Origin: Acinetobacter wuhouensis
Lineage (GTDB): Bacteria > Pseudomonadota > Gammaproteobacteria > Pseudomonadales > Moraxellaceae
Reading direction: 5' to 3'
Assembly (NCBI RefSeq): GCF_001696605.3
Contig: NZ_CP031716.1
Coordinates: 2,232,001 to 2,296,000, forward strand
Length of the DNA: 64,000 bases
Shown here: in pieces, positions 1-8,729 of the stretch
Numbering within the stretch: position 1 is the first letter of the stretch
Layout: each line of letters starts with the position of its first letter
Translations under genes and position numbers: made by a program
The notes under the pieces: model-generated
Told to the model about the DNA's origin: nothing
Seen by the model: only the letters and a program-made list of their open reading frames with translations
Databases searched by the model: none

Positions 1-241
1 GAAGATTCGAGCTATCAACTGCATATTCATGAAAAATCGCACTTCTCTCAATTTCATTTTCCTGAAATTTCATTCGATCTATTTTCATTAAATAGGCACG
101 AAAACGACCACCAAACTTTTCAGCCTCAAGCCAATCTAGAAAAACGTCAAAACTTTTACGATTTTTCTTTTTGGGAATATCTCTTTGCTGCAACTCAGGG
201 AACCAATGTTGCAGGATTTTGAAAATTTTTTTATCGTCCAT
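1..241 (-). CDS. Hypothetical protein, N-terminal part only (cut by window edge)
   Basis: An open frame starts at an ATG at 239-241 on the minus strand and runs off the left edge, giving the first 80 residues. The visible part is charged and lysine-rich (MDDKKIFKIL..., KKKNRK near residues 24-29), with no signal peptide or membrane segment. I do not recognise the family. The start is inferred from the first in-frame ATG; the sequence upstream has no strong Shine-Dalgarno (SD). It is transcribed away from the ktrAB operon. Confidence 0.55.
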   Translation of the reverse strand, partial: MDDKKIFKILQHWFPELQQRDIPKKKNRKSFDVFLDWLEAEKFGGRFRAYLMKIDRMKFQENEIERSAIFHEYAVDSSNL

Positions 242-379
242 TTTTTCTACTTACATTCCGCCATGACTTGGCATAGATCTATTTTTGCTTTGATTTGTAT
301 ATTACGGGGCAAATTTTAAGTTTTTATGACGTCTGCTTGAGTTTTTTTACATTATCCAACTTTATTCTTCGTTTTCAGA

Positions 380-408
380 TTGGCGACGCAATCGTTTAAA
401 TATAAAAT
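380..408 (+). promoter_or_regulatory. Predicted sigma70-type promoter of ktrAB
   Basis: TTGGCG at 380-385 and TAAAAT at 403-408 are separated by 17 bases, a good match to a housekeeping promoter. Transcription would start near 415, leaving about 50 bases of leader before the ktrA ATG at 467. That ATG has AAGGA at 456-460 as ribosome binding site. This is inferred from consensus only. Confidence 0.4.
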
Positions 409-466
409 ATATAAAAATTGAATATGATAATGTCACACAAATCTTGTGCATTGATAAGGATTTAAA

Positions 467-1117
467 ATGGCACTGTTTGCTGTCATCGGTTTAGGTAGTT
501 TTGGCGAAGCGGTTGCATTAGAGCTTACTAACTTAAATCACGATGTGATTGGTATAGATACACTGAAAAAAAATGTAGAAAATATTGCAGATCAAATTAG
601 TCATGCGGTAATAGCAGATGCAACAGATGAACATGTCCTAGAAGAACTGAATGTCAAAAACTGTGATGCTGTTGTTGTTGCAATTGGTGATGACATTGAA
701 GCCAGTATTTTATGTGTACTTCATCTAAAAAACTTAGGCATTGATAAAATATTTGTGAAAGCAAAATCTAAGTCACATCATATGATTTTGTCACATCTAG
801 GGATTACTAAAATCATTCACCCTGAAGAAGACATGGGCATTCGCATCGCGCAGAATCTGAGTTATCCGATGGTTCGACGTTATATGGCGCTGAATAATGA
901 TCGCTATATTGTCAAAATTGAAATTGCGGCAAATCTGCAAGGTGCTCAGTTCCAAACGGTGATGGAAAATACACCTGAAATCAAAACACTATTACTACAG
1001 CGTGGCTCTCATGTACTTTATGAGATTGCACCTGGAACCATTTTACAAGAAAAAGATATTTTGATTTTGGAAGGCCCTGTAGAAATGTTAAGACAATTTT
1101 CAATTCGTTTCTTATAG
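467..1117 (+). CDS. ktrA: TrkA-family potassium uptake regulatory subunit (KtrA type)
   Basis: Cytoplasmic gating subunit of a Ktr-type K+ transporter. It has one RCK unit: an N-terminal Rossmann fold with the nucleotide-binding motif GLGSFG near residues 8-13, and a C-terminal RCK_C lobe from about residue 135. The 216-residue length fits the single-RCK KtrA form and not the duplicated TrkA of about 460 residues. AAGGA six bases upstream supports this ATG. The membrane subunit gene follows after 8 bases, so the two form an operon and presumably one complex, with a KtrA ring binding nucleotide to gate the KtrB pore. The family assignment is firm; KtrA rather than TrkA is inferred from length and pairing. 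Confidence 0.88.
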   Translation: MALFAVIGLGSFGEAVALELTNLNHDVIGIDTLKKNVENIADQISHAVIADATDEHVLEELNVKNCDAVVVAIGDDIEASILCVLHLKNLGIDKIFVKAKSKSHHMILSHLGITKIIHPEEDMGIRIAQNLSYPMVRRYMALNNDRYIVKIEIAANLQGAQFQTVMENTPEIKTLLLQRGSHVLYEIAPGTILQEKDILILEGPVEMLRQFSIRFL

Positions 1118-1125
1118 TTGTTACT

Positions 1126-2478
1126 ATGCGTCTATCTAGAAAAGAACTGATCAATAAAAATCATAATCGCATTAATCTCAGCCCACCGAGTTTACTTGCC
1201 TTAGGTTTTTTAAGCTTCATCGTCATTGGGACATTGTTGCTCAAACTCCCTTTTTCCCATAAAGGTGATTTGTCATGGCTTGATGCCTTATTTACCGCAA
1301 CTTCTGCTGTGACAATTACAGGCTTATCTGTGGTCAATATTGGCGACTCACTGACGACATTTGGACAAGTGGTGGTCATGCTCCTCATCCAATGTGGTGG
1401 TTTGGGTTTCATGACCTTTGCGATCTTGGCTGCACTAAGTCTTTCATCCAAAGTTGGACTTAAACAGCAAATTATGGCGCAAGAAACCATCGGGCAAACC
1501 AGTTTAGCCAGAGCAACATTTACCGTAAAAGGAGTTTTCCTCTACTCACTGTTCTTTGAAGCAATAGGTACAGGGATCTTAACCATGGCATGGTCAAACT
1601 ATTATGACCTTGATCGTGCTTTCTTTTATGCCTTGTTTTATAGTATTTCAGCGTTTAATAACGGTGGATTCTCTTTATTTCCCAATAGCTTAATGAGCTT
1701 CTCTGACCAATACATGGTCACATTGACGATTAGTTTGCTGTATATCATCGGTGGTATTGGTTTTGTCGTACTAATGGATATTAAACGTGCCAAACGTTGG
1801 AAAAAACTTTCAACAAATAGCAAGTTAATCCTCTCAACCATTGCAGGTTTAAACCTATTTGCATTCATTGTAATTTGGTCAATAGAAGCATCGAACCCTT
1901 TAACACTCGCACCAATGTCCGTGGGTGATCAGGCTTTAAATGCATGGTTCCATGCCACAGTACCACGTTCATCAGGCTTTAACAGCTTAGAAGTCAGTAG
2001 CATGACCAATGCCTCAACGCTTATCACGATGGTGTTGATGTTTATCGGTGGTGGATCGCTCAGTACCGCAGGTGGGATTAAAGTTGGTACATTTATCATC
2101 ATGATTTTAAGTGTGCGCTCTTTCCTAAAACGCTCATCTGAAATTACAGTATTCGGTCACTCTGTCTCACACCAAGCTACTTTTAAAGCTCTGGCGGTCA
2201 TTTCTATCACGTCATTACTCATTCTCATTGGTTTCTTTACCCTGTTGGTTTTAGAGCCGAATAAGAAATTTTTAGACTTATTATTTGAAGCCGTTTCCGC
2301 TGCTTGTACTGTTGGTTTATCACGAGGCATCACTGAAGATTTGCATGCAGGAAGTCAAATTGCGTTGATATGCTTAATGTTTGCAGGTCGTTTGGGGCCT
2401 TTAACGCTTGCATATTTGATTGCGACACCAAATAAAAGTCGTGTTAGTCATCCCAATACTGAAATTCAAGTGGGTTAA
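1126..2478 (+). CDS. ktrB: TrkH/KtrB-family potassium transporter, membrane subunit
   Basis: Integral inner-membrane K+ translocating subunit of 450 residues with four M1-P-M2 repeats. The four pore-loop filter segments can be read in order as TITGLS, NNGGFS, SSGFNS and TVGLSR; each carries the conserved glycine that forms the family's K+ selectivity filter. The late glycine-rich stretch (IGGGSLSTAGG) matches the conserved third-domain loop. The ATG lies 8 bases after the ktrA stop without a clear SD, which suggests translational coupling. Na+ dependence, known for some KtrB proteins, cannot be judged here. A strong hairpin terminator follows. Confidence 0.9.
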   Translation: MRLSRKELINKNHNRINLSPPSLLALGFLSFIVIGTLLLKLPFSHKGDLSWLDALFTATSAVTITGLSVVNIGDSLTTFGQVVVMLLIQCGGLGFMTFAILAALSLSSKVGLKQQIMAQETIGQTSLARATFTVKGVFLYSLFFEAIGTGILTMAWSNYYDLDRAFFYALFYSISAFNNGGFSLFPNSLMSFSDQYMVTLTISLLYIIGGIGFVVLMDIKRAKRWKKLSTNSKLILSTIAGLNLFAFIVIWSIEASNPLTLAPMSVGDQALNAWFHATVPRSSGFNSLEVSSMTNASTLITMVLMFIGGGSLSTAGGIKVGTFIIMILSVRSFLKRSSEITVFGHSVSHQATFKALAVISITSLLILIGFFTLLVLEPNKKFLDLLFEAVSAACTVGLSRGITEDLHAGSQIALICLMFAGRLGPLTLAYLIATPNKSRVSHPNTEIQVG

Positions 2479-2502
2479 TCTAAATCATTTATACATAAAA
2501 AA

Positions 2503-2526
2503 AGCGACCTGATTAGGTCGCTTTTT
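2503..2526. terminator. Bidirectional intrinsic terminator between ktrB and zapE
   Basis: An 8-bp perfect stem (AGCGACCT at 2503-2510, AGGTCGCT at 2515-2522) with a GATT loop is flanked by A7 on one side and T5 on the other. It can therefore end both the ktrAB transcript (+) and the zapE transcript (-). Confidence 0.85.
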
Positions 2527-2562
2527 AAATCAATTACTTAGCAATCCACAATGCTTAAGTGT

Positions 2563-3711
2563 TTATTCTACTGCCAACTCACTATCACCTTTGATCAAGC
2601 GATGTTCAGACTGTAAATACTCATCTGACTGCATTTCAAGTAAGCGCGAACGAGTACGCTCAATTTCAAAGGCAAGTTTTTCACCGTCGTAGATCTCAAT
2701 AATTGAATCTTCCGAAGTCAATAGTAACTTCACGCCACGATCATAAAACTCATCGACCAAATAAATAAAACGACGTGTTCCCTCAGAAAGTAAATCTGTT
2801 AAATGCGGTACATTACTCACTAAAACTGTATTATAAATATTAGCAATTTCAATAAAATCAGATGGGCTACGTGGTTTTAAGCACAATTCACGATAGTCAC
2901 ACCACAACACATCTTCAGTATGCCCGAGTGTTTCAACAACACGATTATTAATATTAATCGGTTCTTCAGAGACCACTTGAGAAGTGGTTAAAGCGGTAAA
3001 ACGTTTTGCCATCCACACTTTATTGTCATCACTTAATGGCGATTTAAATAACTGTGCTTGCTTCAAAACACGTAAACGGTAGTCCACACCTGCATCAACA
3101 TTCAAAATCGCGCAATGGGTTTTCACCATTTCAATGGTTGGAAGAAAACGGTCACGATGGATGCCATTTTTATACAAACCATCTGGTGCAATATTTGATG
3201 TCGCCACCAATGTAATGCCACGGTTGAATAACTTTTGGAATAAATCGCTGAGAATCATTGCGTCTGTCACATTCGACACAAAAAACTCATCGAAACAGAT
3301 CACCACAGCATCTTTATAAATTTGGTCTGCCACAATATCCAACGGATTACGCTGACCTGATAATTTATTCAACTCTTTGTGAACAAACTGCATAAAGTGA
3401 TGGAAATGCATACGGGTTTTACGACGAAATGGTATCGAATCAAAGAATTGATCCATTAACCATGTTTTACCACGCCCTACACCACCCCACATGTACACGC
3501 CTTTTGGTGCTGTTTGACGACGGAAACGACGAAATGCCTTTTTCGATGCTTTATAACGATTAATCAACTCTTGCCAGACACGCTCTAACTCATGCACAGC
3601 TTCAGCTTGCGCATCATCTGGTAAAAACTGCCCAGAGGATAAAGTTTTGGCATAACGCTCAGCAGGTGATACAGGAGTAAACGAGGTAGGATTTGAATTG
3701 TGATCAGACAT
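2563..3711 (-). CDS. zapE: Cell division protein ZapE (AFG1-like ATPase)
   Basis: P-loop ATPase of the AFG1/ZapE family, 382 residues. Walker A is GGVGRGKT at about 76-83 and Walker B is the VICFDEFF stretch near 138-145. Arginine-rich stretches flank the P-loop, as in family members. In E. coli, ZapE associates with the constricting Z ring under stress and alters FtsZ polymers in an ATP-dependent way; that role is carried over by homology. It is monocistronic here, convergent with ktrAB and divergent from nothing obvious. The start ATG at 3711 gives the expected N-terminus before the basic region. Confidence 0.88.
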   Translation of the reverse strand: MSDHNSNPTSFTPVSPAERYAKTLSSGQFLPDDAQAEAVHELERVWQELINRYKASKKAFRRFRRQTAPKGVYMWGGVGRGKTWLMDQFFDSIPFRRKTRMHFHHFMQFVHKELNKLSGQRNPLDIVADQIYKDAVVICFDEFFVSNVTDAMILSDLFQKLFNRGITLVATSNIAPDGLYKNGIHRDRFLPTIEMVKTHCAILNVDAGVDYRLRVLKQAQLFKSPLSDDNKVWMAKRFTALTTSQVVSEEPININNRVVETLGHTEDVLWCDYRELCLKPRSPSDFIEIANIYNTVLVSNVPHLTDLLSEGTRRFIYLVDEFYDRGVKLLLTSEDSIIEIYDGEKLAFEIERTRSRLLEMQSDEYLQSEHRLIKGDSELAVE

Positions 3712-3815
3712 ATGGTTTTGTTACTTTTAAAGGCTAATGGAAGTATAGCGAATATTCATTTTCGATAAATAAAACTTTGGCATTATTATGTACATAAATT
3801 ACATATCATCACCAA

Positions 3816-4826
3816 TTATTTACCATATTGACGTGGGCTTTGCCCAAACCAACGTTTAAATGCATGATTAAATGCTGCTGGTTCAGAATAACCCAACAAT
3901 TCAGCAATCACCTCAATTGAATATTCTTTATATTCAATTAAACGGAGTGCCTTGTTCATAATGAGTTGTTCGCGAATCTGTTTATAACTGGTGTTTAACT
4001 GTTGTAACTGATGACGTAAAGTTCGCTCAGGAATACTCAATGCCTGAGACACTTCTGCCATCGAAGGGATAATGCCCTGTTGTAATTCTAAATAATCATT
4101 TACACGTTGAATCAAAGGCGCAATCTTTTGTTCTTCTGCATTTAAACGCTCAATTTCAGCAATACACTTAGCTTCATAAACACGATGCGTAATCAGATCC
4201 GCAGATGGAATCGGCAGTTGCACTACATCTTCATTCATCCAAAAAGCTGCTTTACTGCAACCAAAATGTAGATCTGCACCATAATAGTCATGGAATTGCT
4301 TTAAGGTTTGAGGATCTTGTGGTTGCTGAAAAGGCAATTCAATCCGAATACTTGGAACTGTTAATCCCATCATTCTATAAATATCATCTAAGAACTTATA
4401 AGTCCCTGAAATTTCACATTGCGCTCGCAACAACCCCATTTCAGTGTCGAGATCAACAGGTGCATAAGTCAATGCAACTTGATGGTTCCCCTGTTCTAAA
4501 CCCAATACACCATATAAATAGGTCAAGCCTTGATATTGAATACCATTTTTAATTGCATCATTCACAGTACGACTAGTGACCAACAGCATAAGCAAAGGAC
4601 CATAACCTGCCAAAGAATAATGCTGCCCAATGAACAAACCTTTTTCAGGCGCAACATCAACACCAACAACTTTAAGAATATCCCATTCTAAACTTGGATG
4701 AATAATTGAGCTTGGATCAAGTGCATCAGCTTTAATTCCAATACTGGCAAGCCGTGAATCCACATCGATTCCTGCATTACGCATACCATGAATTAAATAC
4801 ATTAAACCGAGGATTGATCGCTTCAT
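3816..4826 (-). CDS. AraC-family transcriptional regulator (OruR-like)
   Basis: A 336-residue regulator with an N-terminal ligand-sensing domain of the arabinose-binding-like type found in OruR/ArgR-type AraC proteins (about residues 20-210) and a C-terminal double helix-turn-helix (about 235-334). The end matches the AraC signature: IEVIAELLGYSEPAAFNHAF followed by a FGQSPRQYG-like segment. It is transcribed divergently from the flavin monooxygenase at 4980 across a 153-base gap, the usual arrangement for a regulator controlling its neighbour. The inducer is unknown. Relatives often sit beside monooxygenase and dehydrogenase genes, which supports but does not prove control of the neighbour. 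Confidence 0.85.
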   Translation of the reverse strand: MKRSILGLMYLIHGMRNAGIDVDSRLASIGIKADALDPSSIIHPSLEWDILKVVGVDVAPEKGLFIGQHYSLAGYGPLLMLLVTSRTVNDAIKNGIQYQGLTYLYGVLGLEQGNHQVALTYAPVDLDTEMGLLRAQCEISGTYKFLDDIYRMMGLTVPSIRIELPFQQPQDPQTLKQFHDYYGADLHFGCSKAAFWMNEDVVQLPIPSADLITHRVYEAKCIAEIERLNAEEQKIAPLIQRVNDYLELQQGIIPSMAEVSQALSIPERTLRHQLQQLNTSYKQIREQLIMNKALRLIEYKEYSIEVIAELLGYSEPAAFNHAFKRWFGQSPRQYGK

Positions 4827-4979
4827 TTTTTCAACATTTCATTTTTACACAGATGTTTTACTACAAAGACCAAATATTGAAAATTGCCGAATATATCAAT
4901 TTTTCTGTCAGAGCTATCATATTCCAAATCAATAAAAGTCGATATTCTAGGCAAAATGAAAAATTAGAGTAAATAAAAA

Positions 4980-6503
4980 ATGGACGATATCTCGACGAAT
5001 GTTGTGAAAACACAAACCACTCAAGTCGCAATCATTGGTTCTGGTTTTGGTGGTTTAGCTATGGCTATTCGACTCTTACAGGCGAATATTCACGATTTTA
5101 TTATCCTCGAAAAAGCCGATGCGGTTGGTGGCACTTGGCGTGAAAATCAATATCCTGGTGCTGCCTGTGATGTGCAATCACACATGTACTCTCTATCTTT
5201 TGCACCTAAAACCGATTGGTCTAAGCGTTATGCGGAAGCACCTGAAATTTATGATTATATTCAAGATTTAATCCATGACTATGATTTAAAAAAATATATT
5301 CAGTTCAATCAAGAAGTCGTTTCAACCCAATATGACGAAGATCATTTCAATTGGCATTTAACTTTAAAAAATGGACAAAAAGTTGATGCTCAATTTGTTG
5401 TATTCGCCTCAGGGCCTTTACATGTGCCACAAATTCCAAACATCAAAGGCATAGAAAAATTCAAAGGTGAGGTATTTCATTCATCACATTGGAACCATGA
5501 TTATAATTTGAACCAAAAGAATGTAGCATCAATTGGTACAGGCGGCAGTGCGATTCAATATATTCCTGAAATTGCACCGAAAGTCGAAAATCTATATGTA
5601 TTTCAACGTACACCGGCATGGGTAATTCCACGTGACGAACGTGCCTATAATGCCCTAGATAAAAAATTATTTAATCGTTTTGAATGGTTTAGAAAACTAC
5701 ACCGTGCTCGTTTATATTGGTCAAATGAATCGAGAGTTGTTCCAATTGTCAAACCTGCCGCCATGAAATATATGCAAAAAGCAGGTGAACTCTTTATCCG
5801 CTATCAAGTCAAAGACAAAGCTTTGGGCAAAAAACTCACCCCAAATTATGTGATGGGTTGTAAACGTATTCTAGTATCAAATAAATATTTCCCAACTTTT
5901 AATCGTAAAAATGTCGAGTTAGTGACTGATGCAATCCAAGAGCTGACCGAGAATGGTATCATCACCAAAGATGGTAAAGAGCGTAAAATTGATTGCTTAA
6001 TTTATGGTACAGGCTTCATTACAGACCCTCGCATCTATTTAAAATCATTTGAATGCTATGGTGAAAACGGGCTTGAACTGAAAGATGCGTGGAAAGATGG
6101 AGCTGAAAGCTTCTATGGCGTATGTACCAAAGGTTTCCCTAATTTATTTCAACTATTAGGGCCAAATACTGTTTTGGGACACAACTCAGTTATTTTCATG
6201 ATCGAATCACAGGTCAATTACATTTTACAATTGATGCAAATGGTAGGAAAAACCAAGACCCAAGCCATCGCAGTCAAAGCGAATGTTCAAGACCAGTTTA
6301 ATGAAGATGTACAAAAAAAGCTTGAAGGCACAGTTTGGCAATCTGGTTGTGTCAGTTGGTATCAACAAGATGGAGGAAAAAACTTCTCACTTTGGCCAAC
6401 GTATACTTGGAAATTTTGGCTACAAACCCGTAAAGCCAATCCTGCTGATTATCGCCTACTAGGTACAATGTCACAAAACAAGAAAAAATCAAAAGCTGCT
6501 TAG
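4980..6503 (+). CDS. Flavin-containing monooxygenase, Baeyer-Villiger type
   Basis: FAD/NADPH-dependent monooxygenase of 507 residues. An N-terminal FAD-binding Rossmann motif GSGFGG spans about 20-25. The Baeyer-Villiger fingerprint FKGEVFHSSHW lies at about 161-171, with Asn following the Trp where Pro or Asp is usual. A second dinucleotide motif, GTGGSA, lies at about 186-191. Enzymes of this class insert oxygen next to a carbonyl (ketone to ester or lactone) or oxidise sulfides, and Acinetobacter members include cyclohexanone-type enzymes. The substrate here cannot be named. The AraC-type gene on the other strand is the likely regulator. A hairpin with a T run follows the stop. Confidence 0.87.
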   Translation: MDDISTNVVKTQTTQVAIIGSGFGGLAMAIRLLQANIHDFIILEKADAVGGTWRENQYPGAACDVQSHMYSLSFAPKTDWSKRYAEAPEIYDYIQDLIHDYDLKKYIQFNQEVVSTQYDEDHFNWHLTLKNGQKVDAQFVVFASGPLHVPQIPNIKGIEKFKGEVFHSSHWNHDYNLNQKNVASIGTGGSAIQYIPEIAPKVENLYVFQRTPAWVIPRDERAYNALDKKLFNRFEWFRKLHRARLYWSNESRVVPIVKPAAMKYMQKAGELFIRYQVKDKALGKKLTPNYVMGCKRILVSNKYFPTFNRKNVELVTDAIQELTENGIITKDGKERKIDCLIYGTGFITDPRIYLKSFECYGENGLELKDAWKDGAESFYGVCTKGFPNLFQLLGPNTVLGHNSVIFMIESQVNYILQLMQMVGKTKTQAIAVKANVQDQFNEDVQKKLEGTVWQSGCVSWYQQDGGKNFSLWPTYTWKFWLQTRKANPADYRLLGTMSQNKKKSKAA

Positions 6504-6527
6504 GCTACACTTTTAATTCAGCTATAA

Positions 6528-6557
6528 TAGATAGGTATTCATTGCCTATCTATTTTT
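6528..6557 (+). terminator. Hairpin with T run abutting the lysO start codon
   Basis: An 8-bp perfect stem (TAGATAGG at 6528-6535, CCTATCTA at 6545-6552) is followed by T5 at 6553-6557. It looks like the terminator of the monooxygenase gene, yet it ends one base before the next ATG at 6559. A TATAAT at 6523-6528 overlaps its left edge and could be a -10 element, but I see no convincing -35. Confidence 0.6.
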
Positions 6558-6558
6558 C

Positions 6559-7467
6559 ATGCAATCTCTTTGGCTTATATTCCAACTTTTATTCTGCCTT
6601 TTTTTAGGTTTTATCCTCGCTCGCCGTATTCCGCAGAGTGTTGAAAAAATTGCTTTTAAAATATTACCTTATTTTACTTATGTGCTACTTATTGCAATTG
6701 CGATTGAGTTTTCTCAAACTATTCATAATATTGCCAGCCCTGCGCAAATTTTAACAAGTTCAATCACGATTGCCCTAACAACGTCCATAGGCGCTTTTTT
6801 GTGCTGTTATTTGCTATTTAAAGCGATTGGTTACCAACCCTCTCAGGGAAAAGTGTCTGCTGAATTATTAATCGGCTCCTTACTGAATATCAGCTATGCA
6901 TTTATTGCTCTTGCCGCTGGCTATGGCGTGGCTGAACTTGCACACTCTTTCCAATTCCCATTACATGTCAGCACATGGCATTTATTATTGGTATATATGC
7001 TACTGATCGGGTTAGATTTAGCCTATTCACCTTTAGACAAGTCTTGGCTCAACTGGAAAATCATGCTTGTTCCTTTAGCATGTATCATCGGGTCTTTACT
7101 GGGTGCGGTTGCAGCATTTTTTATGTTAAAAAATATCAGCATGCAAGACCTTGTTATGCTTTCACAAGGTTATGGATTTTACTCAATGACAGGTATTGTG
7201 GTCACAGAGTTAAAAAATTCTCACTTGGGGAGTATCGCTTTGATGAATGATTTATTCAGAGAAATCTTTGCGATTTTATTTATGTATATTATCGGTTGGC
7301 GCTATCCACGCTCTGCAATTTCTTCTGCAGGAGCAACAGCCATGGACGTTACACTCCCTATGGTTAAACAAGCCTGTGGTAATGATTTTATTCCACACGC
7401 AATGGTCAGTGGCTTCGTGCTTTCAGTTCTTGCACCGATTGTCGTCAGTGTCTTGGCTGCCTTATAA
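6559..7467 (+). CDS. lysO: LysO-family lysine exporter
   Basis: A 302-residue, very hydrophobic inner-membrane protein with about eight predicted transmembrane segments, of the LysO/YbjE (DUF340) family that exports L-lysine in E. coli. Conserved family stretches include the FYSMTG segment and EIFAILFMY near residue 235. The ATG has no SD; the preceding bases are the T run of a hairpin, so translation may be leaderless or the start may be used inefficiently. E. coli lysO is controlled by ArgP; no such site is recognisable here. The gene ends in its own terminator. Confidence 0.85.
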   Translation: MQSLWLIFQLLFCLFLGFILARRIPQSVEKIAFKILPYFTYVLLIAIAIEFSQTIHNIASPAQILTSSITIALTTSIGAFLCCYLLFKAIGYQPSQGKVSAELLIGSLLNISYAFIALAAGYGVAELAHSFQFPLHVSTWHLLLVYMLLIGLDLAYSPLDKSWLNWKIMLVPLACIIGSLLGAVAAFFMLKNISMQDLVMLSQGYGFYSMTGIVVTELKNSHLGSIALMNDLFREIFAILFMYIIGWRYPRSAISSAGATAMDVTLPMVKQACGNDFIPHAMVSGFVLSVLAPIVVSVLAAL

Positions 7468-7487
7468 ATGCTGAAATAATAGAATGG

Positions 7488-7523
7488 AAAGGAATTATCA
7501 AAACTTGATCATTCCTTTTTTTA
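7488..7523 (+). terminator. Intrinsic terminator after lysO
   Basis: AAAGGAAT (7488-7495) pairs with ATTCCTTT (7511-7518), extended inwards by an ATCAA/TTGAT pairing around one mismatch, and is followed by a T run. It lies about 20 bases after the lysO stop. Confidence 0.75.
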
Positions 7524-7573
7524 TTCAAAATTTAGTGATTCAGAAGTTCTATAATCTCGTAAATATGACTGTA

Positions 7574-7783
7574 CTAAAAATCTATATCAAGACCACTCAG
7601 AAAATCCCCAACGGCATCTAAAACAGTTGAACCCAATTCAACAACATCAATTCCAGAAGTCCAATCACTTTGCTGATTTTGTTGCTCTTCCTGTTCCTGC
7701 TCTAAATTTTCTAATGGCACAACATGATCAACTTGATTAAGATCACTTTGTACTGGTATATTTTTTTCAGAATCAGTAGACAT
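7574..7783 (-). CDS. Small acidic hypothetical protein
   Basis: A 69-residue protein rich in Asp, Glu and Gln (LEQEQEEQQNQQS around residues 27-39), with a hydrophobic C-terminal segment containing LGSTVLDAVGDFL. GGTGA a few bases upstream of the ATG supports the start. No family is recognised and there is no signal peptide. It lies beyond the pyrF terminator on the same strand, so it is probably expressed on its own. It could be a small stress or regulatory protein, but the sequence gives no function. Confidence 0.5.
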   Translation of the reverse strand: MSTDSEKNIPVQSDLNQVDHVVPLENLEQEQEEQQNQQSDWTSGIDVVELGSTVLDAVGDFLSGLDIDF

Positions 7784-7837
7784 TATTCACCCAAGATTAG
7801 CTTATTATTAAAAAGTTATTCTGATCAGCACAATATA

Positions 7838-7877
7838 AAAAAGCTCTCCAATTGTCTACTCAATTGAAAAGCTTTTT
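7838..7877 (-). terminator. Terminator downstream of pyrF
   Basis: AAAAAGCT (7838-7845) pairs with AGCTTTTT (7870-7877). An internal 6-bp CAATTG pairing lies inside, separated by a small internal loop. Read on the minus strand it ends in a T run after pyrF, and it isolates pyrF from the small gene at 7574-7783. Confidence 0.75.
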
Positions 7878-7945
7878 AAGCAACCCGATACATCAACTTT
7901 AACGATGCATTTGAATTTTGAATGTCAAATAACAAGCAGACTAAA

Positions 7946-8626
7946 TTACAAAGTCGCTAAAATATCTTTCAAAGTCTGACTTGGATTTGCTGATTGTGTA
8001 ATCGGGCGACCAATCACCAAATGCGTAGAACCGTCTCGCATCGCTTGGTTTGGTGTCACAATACGCTTTTGATCATCTGCATTTGAACCTGCTGGACGAA
8101 TGCCTGGCGTTACTAAAGCAAAGTCTTGACCCAAATCTTGACGTAACATTTTCGCTTCTTGTGCGGAACATACAACACCATCCAAGCCACTTTCTTGAGT
8201 CAATTTAGCCAAGCGCTTAACTTGCTCAAAAGGTTCAATATCTAAACCAATATCGCGTAAATCTTCACGCCCCATAGACGTTAACACAGTTACAGCGATC
8301 AGTTGAGTCTTGTAATTTCCCGCTTTTAAACGTTCAACACAAGTTTCCATCATCTTACGACCACCTGATGCATGTACATTCACCATCCATACACCCATAT
8401 CCCCAGCAGCGCATACAGCTTGAGCCGTCGTATTTGGAATATCGTGGAATTTAAGATCTAGGAAAACTTCAAAGTTACGATCATGTAATGCTTTAACAAT
8501 AGAAGAACCTTCATGAGTAAATAATTCTTTACCCACTTTTAAACGACAAAGTGATGGATCAAGTTGATCAGCAATTGTTAGGGCGTCATATTGGCTTTTT
8601 GCATCTAAGGCAACAATAATACTCAC
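7946..8626 (-). CDS. pyrF: Orotidine 5'-phosphate decarboxylase
   Basis: Last step of de novo UMP synthesis: OMP is decarboxylated to UMP. The barrel protein carries the catalytic motif [10 protein letters not shown] in the first third and the phosphate-binding GIRP followed by VIGRPIT near the C-terminus. I place the start at the GTG at 8626 (MSIIVALD...), which begins at the first barrel strand and has GGAA upstream; an ATG at 8641 would add five residues. Length is normal at about 226 residues. The neighbouring regulator/azlCD block separates it from lapA, its likely ancestral partner in related genomes (inference). Confidence 0.93.
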   Translation of the reverse strand: MSIIVALDAKSQYDALTIADQLDPSLCRLKVGKELFTHEGSSIVKALHDRNFEVFLDLKFHDIPNTTAQAVCAAGDMGVWMVNVHASGGRKMMETCVERLKAGNYKTQLIAVTVLTSMGREDLRDIGLDIEPFEQVKRLAKLTQESGLDGVVCSAQEAKMLRQDLGQDFALVTPGIRPAGSNADDQKRIVTPNQAMRDGSTHLVIGRPITQSANPSQTLKDILATL

Positions 8627-8729
8627 AGATCTCAGTTCCATCACATAAAATTGGGCACATTATAAAGCGATTAACTTAAGCATAAAACCAACTTTGTCAA
8701 AAAACACAGGATTAACTCTACAAATTGTA

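Noticed and set aside
4754..4972. 72-codon frame across the AraC/monooxygenase gap
   Set aside because: It begins inside the regulator gene and crosses the shared control region; no domain and no SD.
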